Source: Ophiodon elongatus (Eukaryota; Chordata; Actinopteri; Perciformes; Hexagrammidae). From it: 64,000 nt of DNA. Below the pieces are notes generated by a model. It was not told where the DNA came from. It saw only the letters and a list, made by a program, of their open reading frames with translations, and did not search any database. Of this stretch, positions 45,403 to 57,000 are shown piece after piece. Every line of letters begins with the position of its first letter. The stretch's first letter is position 1. The stretch is taken from NCBI GenBank assembly GCA_016806645.1, contig JACSYO010001685.1, forward strand, positions 1,755,001 to 1,819,000, in the 5' to 3' direction. Made by a program: the position numbers and the translations under genes.

Positions 45403-48400
45403 ATGAGGGAAAGAGACCACGACAGCGACACGGAAGACGCCGGTTCTCCCCGAACACCTCGGAAGGATGACGTCAACTATGGGTTGCATTTCCTAAATAT
45501 AAACGAGCAACAAGTGAACGATATCTACCTTGATTTCTTCTACAAGCCGCACACCATCACGCTCCTGATCCTGACGGTGCTGAGCCTCATGTACTTTGCG
45601 TTTACCAGGTGACGTTAAACCAACTTGTGTGAGCTGAACTTTGTCTTCCAAGTGCTGTTTTAAAAGATACGAGTACAAAAGCGCCCTTGTTCAATATCTA
45701 GCCAGCCTGACTGAATGTCACATTCCCAGAGCTGAATGTATGAGGACGCTTCCTGTTGTTAATATGTGGTGTTTCAGGGATGATGGGCACTCTGATAGCA
45801 ACCTCCGAGTTGGGATTTTGGTGGCTGTCTCCTTCTTCCTGGTCGTCAGTGTCCTGGCCTTTCCTAATGGTAAGATATGCATCTAAACCTACATTGCTGT
45901 GTGTTTAAGCTCGTCCTATTTTCTGGTTTAGTCCACTAAACAATTAGTCATCTGACATGAATAGGCAGCTATTTTGATAACTAGTTAAAAGTCCGTAATT
46001 CTTTTCATTTTTCAAGCACAAATACCAAATAGTCTCTGCTTCCAGCTACTCATAGGATTTGCTGCTTTTTATATTATGTGGTAGTAAATTCAATTTATCT
46101 TGGTTTTGGACTTTTGGTTGAACGAATTGAGCGATCTGAATACATCACTGTGGGCTTTAGGAAATTGTGAGGGGCATTTTACACTGTTCTTCTGACATTC
46201 CATGAACCAAAAGATTATTCTGAGATAATTGTCAGATAATAAGATGAATTGTTAGCTACAGTCATACTTCATTTTCTTGATATAAATGTTAGATAAAAAG
46301 ACGTCAGTGCCAGGCTAAACATTTGTCCAGATTCAATGTGAACATATATTGTTAAAACAATTTTAACTTCAGGTTCAGTTACTAACTTTTTTCAGAGCTT
46401 TTAACCTAATCTTCCGCTGACATGTCAGTGAGATTGCACTGTTGTCGAATATGGAACTTGAAGTGACAACTGGTGGTCTTAATGAGGGAGCTAATTATTT
46501 GCATTACAACTGAGCAAACTACATCTGCTGAAGTGACTCTGGAAAAAGACCTTGAGTGAAGACTTTTTTTTTTTTTTCTACTTACCAATATGATGCTTTC
46601 TTCCTCAGGACCTTTTACCAGGCCACACCCTGCAATATGGCGGATGGTGTTTGGTGAGTGCTCGCCCACATGTTTCACACCCGCTTTGCGTCATTCACAT
46701 TAACCTAATTTTGCTGCTCAGATCCAGTTTTCAATTTTCTTTATCCTCACTCATTTTCTCCTGTCCTCGGCAGGCCTCAGTGTTCTGTACTTCCTGTTTC
46801 TTGTCTTCCTCCTCTTCCTCAACTGGGACCAAGTTAAGATACTGATGTACTGGCTGGACCCAAATCTGCGCTATGCCAAGCGGGAAGCTGATATCATGGT
46901 GAGGATGGTTTTGAAACTGTCATCTGAACTATCAGAGCTCACACCACATCTAATATGAAATGTTGGAAGATGTCAGAATGGATGGAAGGGCGGAGACATG
47001 GAGAGGGCTTCTCTCTATCGGTTCTAATATCCAAACACGTTTTCCTGCTTTCTTAAAAAAAAAAATGGACTGCTTCTATATGCATGTTTTTAGAATATAG
47101 TAAATCAAAATGAGAACATTTCCAGCTCTTCATTTCCAGTTGAAAAAACAAGTGTTTTTTTTTTGGTTGCTGTTGTGTTTGTTATATTTCAGTCACCTTT
47201 CCCCTTACAGGAATATGCTGTGAACTGTACAGTGATAACATGGGAGCGGGTCCTGAGCCACTTCGACATCTTCGCATTTGGCCACTTTTTTGGCTGGGCA
47301 GTAAAGGCTGTGCTCATTCGCAGTTACGGCCTCTGTTGGACCATCAGCATCACCTGGGAGCTCACTGAGGTAACATGCACATGTTCAAGACGTGGTTGCC
47401 TGTTTTAAAATCTGTTGCATGAATCGCAGCTGTCCAAGGACCCAAACAGAAATTCAGTCATCCAAAAAAAAGTAATTACTTGTAATTTGTAGTGAGCCAG
47501 CTCACAACATTCCTTCAGCTCCGTCTTTGCAGGCAACAAGGATCGTTTGTTTGGGAGAAACTCATCATAACAAAGCAGTAGTATGAGCAGGAGTTTCTGC
47601 ACATAACAAGGGCTGTTGTTATAAGATTACGATGATTGTGCCTCATATTGTGCCTCAAACCAAATTTATTCTTCATAGAATCGACTGCATCAAAGCCGGT
47701 CCTGAGGCCAACAGGGTGCCACTCAAATAACAGACTGAAGAAATGTGGTCCCTTGATTGAAAACGTTATTTGTCTCTTTCATCACATGAATACATTTTCA
47801 TTCGTTCTTTCACAGCTGTTCTTCATGCACCTGCTGCCAAACTTTGCAGAGTGCTGGTGGGATCAGGTGATACTGGACATACTGTTGTGTAATGGAGGAG
47901 GCATCTGGCTGGGTATGACCGCCTGCCGGTTTTTGGAAATGAGGACCTACCGCTGGGCCAGCATCAAGTAAGCAAAGCTTGTGTTCTTTTCCTTTTGTCT
48001 TCTTAATTCTTTTCATTGTCCTTTAAAAAAGCCTAAACAATGTGAAAGTATGAGGTATAATTGGTAGTTCAAGGTCTTTTCTTATGTTGTTTTCTTTTGA
48101 TACAGTTACAAAATCGGGTAGTACTGTACTAGAAGATTCCCAAAGGAATCATTTAGTTGATTGTTCTCACAGAAAGTAGATAGTTTATGATACAAGAATA
48201 CTGCATACTATGTCTGATGCAAGTTGTGTATATATCTCTGGATCATCAAAAGTGCATGTACTCTGTTCAGGGAAATCCACACCACCACAGGGAAGATAAA
48301 GCGAGCGGTGCTCCAGTTCACCCCGGCCAGTTGGACTTATGTACGCTGGTTTGACCCAAAGTCCTCCATCCAGAGGCTAGCAGGCATCTATCTCTTTATG

Positions 48401-49980
48401 ATCTTATGGCAGGTACTGTATTCTTTGATCTTTTACTTGTTAGATTGTCCTCGCTATTAGAGCTGTATCTCTTGAGTATCTCTTTCTAATTAATCAATGG
48501 ATCAAATATTATAAAAGCTCCTCGTCTGTGGCATCCTGCTGCTCACACTTGGCAGCAAATATACAAAATATCCTTTAATCTTGTGTGTCTGAAACCCTTT
48601 AATCTTCACAGCTGACAGAGTTGAACACATTCTTCCTCAAGCACATCTTCGTCTTCCAGGCGTCTCACGCTCTCAGCTGGTGTCGAATCTTCCTCCTTGG
48701 AAGCGTCACTGCACCCACTGTCCGGTATGTTCAACCTTCAAAACAAGTTGTTTCAGATACTTTCTGTGACATTCAGTCTGTGTGCAAACCTGAAATACTT
48801 ACTTTTGTTTTTGGCTACAACTACAAATATCCTTTTTCTCCAACCTCTTTCAGACAATACTACGCATACCTAACAGACACTCGGTGTAAACGAGTTGGCA
48901 CACAATGCTGGGTGTTTGGGTAAGTATACCTTTTTTTCTCTGGCCTAGAAACAAACTGCATTATTAGTAGGTTTGAAAACTTGGTGTGCCCCCCAGTAGG
49001 AATTATTTTTAGGACTGTCATAACATTTTCAGTTTTACTCATTTCTTTTTGTGTTGCATGTGCCATAACTAGGGTCAAATTCACAGGTATGCGTCTGTCA
49101 GTTAAATCGCAACATTGTGGTTTTAGCATTAATAGCAGTAGTCTGGGAAGCAAACTGACACTGAACTTTGTCCAGAGTCTGGGAGGTGTTCTTTGATCTT
49201 GTCAACAAATATCACACTAGCTGTGCCCAGGCTGATCGTCTCTCCCTGTTTGTAATCGAGCAAATCAGAACGGCAACTTTGGTACACGTGTTGCTGGTGT
49301 ATTCCTGTTTATGGTTGAAACTTATTGGGAGGCGAGGCGCGGATGTCGTAGATTCAAATATGAGGACAAATCAAAGTTCAAACTACAACTTAACAGTGAA
49401 TGGATAAGCTATTTTAGTGTAGTTGACTAATAAATGAGCAAGCTTTTACTAGATTTTAAATTCAGCTTAATCACAGTGTACTTCTTGTACTCAATTGAAA
49501 TTCATAACGTAATGTAGTTATTGACCTCACCTCAGATACAAAGCTGCGAAAGCCCTCAGTCTGCACCAGTTTCCATAGCAACGAGACGGGCGCTCTCTGT
49601 CGGCATTCATTTACTTAACATTGAGGTTGCTCTCTTGTCCGAGGTATAACCTTTACAATTGAAGTGTGTTTCCCACAGCAGTTTGGTGAATGCATATTGT
49701 TATGGGTTTGACGGCTGGGGAACAATAATACTGAGCACATACATTTGAACTCGTATGCCACAAATGTTATGCATCCATAGAAACTGCAATGAAACGGTGT
49801 CGCCAAAAGAGGGGGCCAAAACAAAAACATCCAGAGTAACCATCCATTCATCAAATGCTCTTATATTTCCCCCTTAGGGCCATTTCTTCCCTGGAGGCTC
49901 TTGCATGTGTGAAATTCAGTCAAGATTTGTTTTCCAAGACGCAAATTCTTTCTGTACTCCTGTGGCTGCTTTGTCTGGTA

Positions 49981-50073
<93 letters not shown>

Positions 50074-51935
50074 ATGATATGATATGATATGATTCACTTC
50101 AATCAGTCCAGAGCAGATGCATCAAAATTTTTCAACTATGCTTAATGATTCATGCACTGTGATGTATGTTTTCAAAAAGGGACACCAGCAACTGTATGAA
50201 GGTAGATTTGTGTCTTTATTATGCAAACAAAAAAAAAAGGAGTTTCTATTGGTGGGTTTGACTTGCTCTTGGCACCTAACGGGAGGTTACGGTGAGGAGG
50301 ACATGGAGGTAAGTTGACATTATATTGCTCTGTTTTGTCAAAATTATGTTAAATGTAGCAGCACTGTACTTTGTTTTCATGTTGTCAGTGTCGTGGAGTC
50401 TCTTTTTTTTTTAAAGAACGACATGGAGGGCTGCTGTGTTGACATGAAGCCCCACTTTCTGCGTGCATGTAACATTAGCCCACAGTGGGCTAACGTTACA
50501 AAAAAGAGCGAAGGTTTTTTTTTTGAGAGCAAAGGTTTTTGATTTGCAGCCAAATATTCTAGTTTCATAAGCAAAACTAACTCTCAGTTTATATATTTTT
50601 ACTTACAAATGAGAAATTTGCTCTCAAAATTATTATTTTTGTTTGCGTAATAAAGACACAAATCTACCTTCATACAACTGTTAATGTATGCTACCGGCCT
50701 TCACGGACAAGTATGTGAAAAGGATATCATGCCTTACCTCAGCTAGTAGTTTTTGATAACAGTTGATTCGTAACAGTCACAATTAAGTGTGTCGGGGACC
50801 TGTAGCGTGTTTTTAAAGCTGACCATTCAGACATGAGTGTGTTACACAGCCCCACGTTATTTTCTAGGGAAGTTGCTTTTCAGTTAATCCCAGCGGTATT
50901 CACTGTACACCACTGAATTTGGCACCTTCAAACAGCCTAAAAACCAAAGACTGTATATAAGAAGATAAAAACTCGACAGTCTTCGCTATGTTCATTCTTG
51001 CTAGCCTGTGAACAAGCAAAGCAACTGTGGACACGTTGTTGCTGTAACATGTATATGTTGCAATACATATGCAACTTTAGGTTGTCTATTTTTCTGCTCA
51101 TTTGGTGTATTTGTTTTCTCGTGATCCTGGAAAAAAACAAAAAAATGTTGTTTAACCAAACTTTTTTGCATCCTCTTCTACATTTTAGGCACTCCTCACA
51201 CTTATATGTTTATATGGGATGATGTGGTATGAGCAAAATAAACTGAAGGTGAGATGTTGCTTTGGTTCTTCCTTTGAAGCTCCAGTTATATTATAAGTAT
51301 TAATTTACTAAATGTTTTCAGAGTAACTTAAAACCAATGGAAAATCTTGTTTTGCTCACTTATTGTTGTTAAAGCCAGAATAAACCCTATACACAACAGA
51401 TACTTTGAGTTGTCATAGTAGAAAAACACAGGTGTTACTAATAACATTAACGATGGCTCTGTTCTATTAAAGTGTCCCAGTAAGGCAGGACAGTGAGCCA
51501 GCATGCACAAAACCCTGAAACTAAAGCAGCTAAAGGAAATTTTGTTATTTACACCTATGCTTTTCCAACTGTCAGTAAAAAGAAAGTTAGTGATGTCTAG
51601 CTTGCTGTTTAGTCACTCTTTAGAGCTGCCCGTATTTTGATTCATCACGCTGAGCTTCCTTCCGTTTACAGAGCATTTCTGTACAAAGTGAGGACTACGA
51701 CGACGGAAGTGTTGGCGACTCATGTGGTTTTGTCCCAGATGGCCTCGCAGGTCAGTCTCATAACAGGCAGATTGGTGACAACTCTTCTGAAAACTCCTTT
51801 CAAAATGTTTGACATATAGTTATGGCTTTTTCCTTCATAGTTCAGAGGGATACATTAAGAAGTTTACAACCGACAAAACGGAGGAGAGCTTGTGGGAAGA
51901 ACAGATTTGGGAATGGCCATGGAGGAAAGAAATAA
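45403..51935 (+). CDS. ptdss1: PTDSS1, phosphatidylserine synthase 1
   Basis: Thirteen exons: 45403-45608, 45778-45869, 46609-46653, 46774-46898, 47211-47369, 47816-47967, 48271-48412, 48612-48724, 48854-48919, 49878-49977, 51189-51248, 51672-51750 and 51841-51935. They give 1434 nt and 477 residues (human 473, from memory), with every phase consistent. The enzyme is an integral ER/mitochondria-associated-membrane protein that swaps the choline of phosphatidylcholine for serine. Conserved blocks are [107 protein letters not shown]-like [16 protein letters not shown], and RQYYAYLTDTRCKRVGTQCW, with multiple hydrophobic spans. Exons 12-13 encode a tail (QSEDYDDGSVGDSCGF, then a basic end RRRACGKNRFGNGHGGKK) unlike the long conserved mammalian tail. 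The a/b fish paralogue is not resolved. Confidence 0.96.
49983..50072. repeat. (GT)n microsatellite adjoining the ptdss1 exon 10 donor
   Basis: About 45 GT units begin within the donor consensus (GTAAGG at 49978-49983) of exon 10. A short GATAT repeat follows. Confidence 0.97.
50194..50675. mobile_element. 482-bp terminal-inverted-repeat MITE in ptdss1 intron 10
   Basis: The left end (GTATGAAGGTAGATTTGTGT, continuing CTTTATTATGCAAACAAAAA) is mirrored at the right end with one mismatch over about 40 bp. The element is flanked by a direct AACT at 50190-50193 and 50676-50679, a 4-bp target duplication. The interior is A/T-rich and encodes no transposase. The superfamily is left open. Confidence 0.8.
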
Positions 51936-51999
51936 TGAAACGAGCGACACTGAATCACATTCTCTATGAGAGGGTGAAGGATGCACCCAGCAAGAGAAA

Positions 52000-53260
52000 T
52001 ACAATGTGCATCAATTTACTGAATATTATAAAAGTTGCCTTCAGGGTTTGAAAAATGCTCGAGGGATAATATTCTGTGGGAGTCAGAGGCGAAACACACC
52101 GATTAGCTGAAAGCTTCATAGACCTGCAGACTTGTGTGTTGATTCTCTAGTACTCTGGCAGATCTTTAATACTGTATCACAAGGACAAAACTTGTCTGTC
52201 AGACATTTTTAAACAGACCTAACCTAGAATTTATTTATCTAAATGCTAGAATGCTAGCCTAAATATCGTCCTACAACAAACATTTTATACTCTTCTACCT
52301 TAAATGACTAAATATTGTTTGGACACTTAGCGCTGTGGGACACGTTAAGTATGTCCAGTTAGGGGGTGCCAGACCAATCCACACAATGACACTGAGTACA
52401 TTTATGTTACACTTAGAGTTTTTTTGCTGTTAACCTTTTTTACTTTTTTACTATGGGGAAAAACTAAAGATCATTGGTATTATTGTGTATGGAGTTTTTT
52501 TTAGTCATTTAGAATTGGTGATGATTATTTGTTAACTTGTTTGTTAATGTTTGTGTTTTTTATAATAATTGCAAAAAGTGACATTTTCTAGAATACAGTA
52601 AAGCACTGGTAAATACAGAACTATGTTTATTATTCAATTGAAATTGCATCGTCACTTAAAATAAGAGCAACAACCAAGTGTAACTGAACCACCAGTAGCC
52701 TTTACATGTTACCCTTTTTAGTCATGTGGTATTGGGACTGTTGGTATGTTTTTTTTGTCTTGGTGTGTTTTTTGTGTGTTTTGTTTTTAAAGAGAAGTGA
52801 GCAGTGTATGATGGGTGTACTGACTGAGAATACTGTGACATTCAACAGTAGAGGATAATGACTTGTGTGAAATTATCCTTTTCAAAGGCTTACATTGAGT
52901 TTTTAAATAATCCAAATGAATGAAATGTGACATTAATATATTATGTATAATATTAATGTATGCTCCATGTAAGCTGTTCTTAACATTGTTGAATAATGTA
53001 TTATTTTTCATATATATAAGTGGTTTACAACTTTGCTGAAAGTTAGCGTCGCCTAATTGAAGTTGTATTGGTGATGTTTGTATGAAACGTGCCTCACAAG
53101 CCTGCCTCAGTGGTTCTGGTCCTTTGACACGTACAAAGCTTTGTGTCAGACTACACTGTATTTAATATAAAGTGTTTCTACCTTTTTCTTGCCTTGAAGA
53201 AGGTGTCTGTCCGAAAGCTTGCTTATTAAAAAGATTTTGCACAGATTTGAGTTTTGGGAT
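52000..53260 (+). other. ptdss1 3' UTR
   Basis: AT-rich sequence from the stop at 51935 to a likely polyA signal at 53225-53230. No open frame is conserved. Confidence 0.45.
53225..53230 (+). terminator. Candidate ptdss1 polyA signal (ATTAAA)
   Basis: ATTAAA followed 40 nt later by T/GT-rich sequence, 1.3 kb after the ptdss1 stop. Long UTRs are usual for this gene; the choice is inference. Confidence 0.35.
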
Positions 53261-53269
53261 GTTTTTTTT

Positions 53270-53900
53270 TTTGTTTTTTTTTATTAAATCATATAAAATG
53301 TGTTAATTGTAACCTCAAATGCACTACTTGGTATTAATGATTTATAATTTTATATGGATGGGTTGACTTGTTTTTTTATTCAGGCTTACATAACAATATA
53401 TACAAATCACATTTTGTTGCAGGAATGCCAAATTAAAATTACATGGCATTGAGATAAAAGTGTAAATCACATGAGATCAAATGCTACAAACTAATACAAT
53501 GACCTGGACACGATACTTCTATGTCCACTGATTTTGTGATTTATGCACTGGATAAAGGCAAAACAAATGTGCTTCTTCAACTAATAACTAGCAATTACTT
53601 GTTTGGTCTATAAAACATCAGAAAATACTGAACAATATTTAACACAAAGAGCTAGCTATTAATTGCATATCAAAATTGTTGATTCATTTTCTCTTGATTG
53701 GCTAACGATTAATCGTCTCTACTAAAAAATATTAATTATAATAATTAGTTACTAAAATAACTAAATGATGCTTCCCATTGATAATATAATCAATATATTT
53801 AAAAACCACAGCTATAAAACAATGTTCAGTCACATGACACACAATAACCCCCCAACGCTAGAGCCATGTGGTACAAAGTTCCGTCAGGTCAAACCGTCCT
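53270..53900. other. Intergenic between ptdss1 and nup153
   Basis: AT-rich; no feature was recognised until the nup153 promoter. Confidence 0.5.
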
Positions 53901-53917
53901 CTTTGTTTCGTTCAGCT

Positions 53918-53942
53918 ACTACATTTCCCAGAGTGCTTTGCG
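53918..53942. promoter_or_regulatory. ZNF143/Staf-type site in the nup153 promoter
   Basis: ACTACATTTCCCAGAGTGC followed by TTTGCG matches the extended ZNF143 (SBS2) consensus ACTACAATTCCCAGAATGC plus NNTGCG closely. It lies 73 bp before the nup153 ATG, the usual distance for this activator of housekeeping promoters. Occupancy is inferred. Confidence 0.65.
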
Positions 53943-54014
53943 AGTGGCCGCGGCTGTGGCTGGATGACAGCTATCCGGCGCCGAAACGCCGATAGACACT
54001 CAGACGAAAGAGCC

Positions 54015-57000
54015 ATGGCGGCCACGGGTGGAGGGAAAATCAGAAGCAGGAGATATCACATCGCCTCTAAACCTTACGCCAAGAGTAAACAGGTAAACCG
54101 AGGGAAGGGGGTCGTGTTAGGAACTCGGGATGAAGACGTTACGGGGATTACGGTGCCGTTATGTCTTAGTGCTTGTTATTGTTTTGTTGAAGGCATTTTA
54201 TGGCCTGCCGTTAGCGCTCGTGGCCTCCACGCGCTGCTAGCATGTAGAGGAAATGCTAGTAAGCTGGCTTATGGGTTAGCATAGTCAGACGGACTTGACA
54301 GGTCAAATCACGGCTCGGTGAGTCGTTTAGACGAGTTTATCTGTGTTTTTAAGGAAAAGGGCACACGTGACGCGTTGGGCTAAGCGCCGTTGGCTCTACT
54401 GGTCAGTTTTTAGTGGTTAGCTAAGTTGGCAGAAAGCAAGGAAGTAGAATTCTAAGCGTTAGCTGGAGTAGCTATTGCTAGTTAGCACGCTAGCATTAGC
54501 GAGCAACGTATTGTTGTCTTCATGACATGATTTTTGGTTCAACATTACATCTGTCTACGTCTCTGGGTGGACACCTATCTGGTAGTTACGTTTCATGATG
54601 GTGTTTCTGGCCTGTGGGAGTCATTTTGGACGTGAGGCTAGCTAACGTGAGGCTAGCTAACGTTAGCTCAATCTCTGCCAGTTGGACTGCGCAGGAAGCA
54701 TTGGCTGGTTGGAAACCCACATGGCTGCTGAGTGGACTCACTTGCCGCCTGGACCTCAGATAATGTTGCTTTTAAAACCGCTCTAATCAGTTAATAGTGG
54801 ACAAGACGTGTCTTGAAACACGACTGACCCATTAAACTACTTGATCATGAGCTATCACGGGGACTATTCTAATGACCTATAATTAAGAGGTTGTTTATAT
54901 TAATGTCAGCATATTGGTGTGTCCCCTGACTGGAGAGGCAACTAAACTAGAGAGCTTACTTTAAAATGATGCCAGAGAGGTTTTCTTACCTGCATATTGA
55001 TACAAGCAGCTGATCATTGAGACCAGCTAAACGTTATTAAATAGATATATTCATTTAACAGTTTAACTTTACGAGGTAAACAAGATTTGGATGAATAGTC
55101 ATTGTTTATGGCGGACATCAGTTATCCACACTTGTGTTTTGACTTCAACCACTTTGTATTATATACAATTTATCCTTGTGGTATAAACGGCGATATAATG
55201 TATTCAAATTGATACTTCAAGTTCAAATTGGTCAGTTATTGTCTTTGTCAGGCATTGTTGAGTTTTGCATGAACGCACCATGGTCACACCTTTTGGTCGA
55301 CCTTCATTGATATACATTGTGAGAGAAAAAAAATCAGCACTACAAACCACAGCTAATCACAACTGAACTTTTAGTGCTGGCTGATGTTTTACACTACATT
55401 AATTTAAACTATGGGGATTTAATTAATGAATATTTGGTTTATGGTAGTTTGTTGTAGTTGCGCATCTATACATTCCAGCCATAGACTTCTCTAACAAATG
55501 CTTCTGTTTTCGCATGTAGTATCATACATCCATGAAACCATATTCCATTTTTACTAGCAACCAACATTTTTTATTATTTTGGTAACTCTATAAATATATA
55601 TTTGCAATTGCAGAGTGTTGAAATGAAGAGAGATTGATTGGAATAATGCATTCATGCCAACAACAAACAAACTTGAACATGTAATATTTTAGTTTGAATA
55701 AATGTTATTATGAGTTGAACAGTGTCTCAGTCATTCCAAATAGGAGTCATGATTACATCTTCTAATGCTCATATGTTTGAGTAAATGGCAAATAGTGCGG
55801 AATGGTTTGAAGTCCATACAAATGAGCCTGGACTTAAGTCAAGCCAAAAACTATGATTATCTAAATCTTGTGTATAGTTGTACTTAAAAGGTGGGTTTAG
55901 CTTTTTTTTCAGTAGCTTGGTTTACACAACGCTGCTGGATGAAAAGCAGAAATAGCGTGATAAGACATGTAGTAACGTTTGTGCCGTCTCTTTCTTGATT
56001 CATCTGTGGGATTGCTTGATTATAAAAAGTCCTTTCTTGTCAATACTTACCTCATCTCATGACATAAATGTAATACAATGACAGACTGGAAGATCTATAA
56101 ATGTTTAAGTATGCACGCTCATCACATTCATGTCAAAAGCTCGATGCACTGATCTACTTAAGTACTGTAATATTCAATCAAAAATTATTCTTCGTTTCAG
56201 TTGGACATGATGACTTTCAGAGAGAGCACTGGCCCTATTCTGCTGTCCACAGCAGAAATGCAGCGCCCTTCAATCCTTATAACAATAGCTTATGTAGCGC
56301 TAAGTAAACTAGCACTGTGGTGGGATATACACTTGCTCTTGACTAGTTTAAGTTGTGTGTATTTGCATAAAGGTTAAAGTGCAGAGTGGCCCACCGGTGT
56401 ATTTTGTAGATAAGCAGGAAGCAAGAGACACATATGGCTCTTATCAGGTATTGAAAGCTACCGTGGGTTAGACGGGGCCCATATGAAGTGATACACCCAC
56501 TAGCTAGCCCCTTCTCTCAACCTTTCCTCTTCCCATCTACTTTCTGGTCACCAGAACAACATAATCGACATCCAAGTAAAGTTACTGTAATTATAAATTA
56601 TTTTATCAATAAAAATTGCTAGCTGAACGAGCCTGTCAAGAGTTTTACAGTTTTGTTCAATGCGCTGCAATACACCCTTCCTTTTGAGTAAGTCAATGCA
56701 TTCATAGATTTTAGGTTTTGTTTCTGGTTTTGTTGTACTCCTTTACTACAACTTCAAAACTGCTCCATCCGTTGGGGAAATTATTAATGAAACAGACCGT
56801 AAGTCATGAAGCATTTAATGCCGGTGTATTCCACTACTGGAGCTAATTTTGCTCAAGGCAGTAAGTGTCATGGCACTTCTTAACTTTTGTGAACACAATA
56901 TACTGCCGGACCGAACTGTTGGCTCTACAAACCCACTCAAAAATGGTGCACATATTCAAGTTAGCAGTTAAGACCTCTAAATGTAGATGGCAGTTTTTCA

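Noticed and set aside
49855..50082. Open frames on both strands through the GT repeat after ptdss1 exon 10
   Set aside because: Repeat-derived Cys-Val or His-Thr runs; the real exon ends at 49977.
53189..53232. TTGAAGAAGG then CCGAAAGCTT near the ptdss1 polyA site, recalling Penelope-type hammerhead ends
   Set aside because: The catalytic CTGATGA core is not intact and no Penelope coding remnant is nearby; resemblance may be chance.
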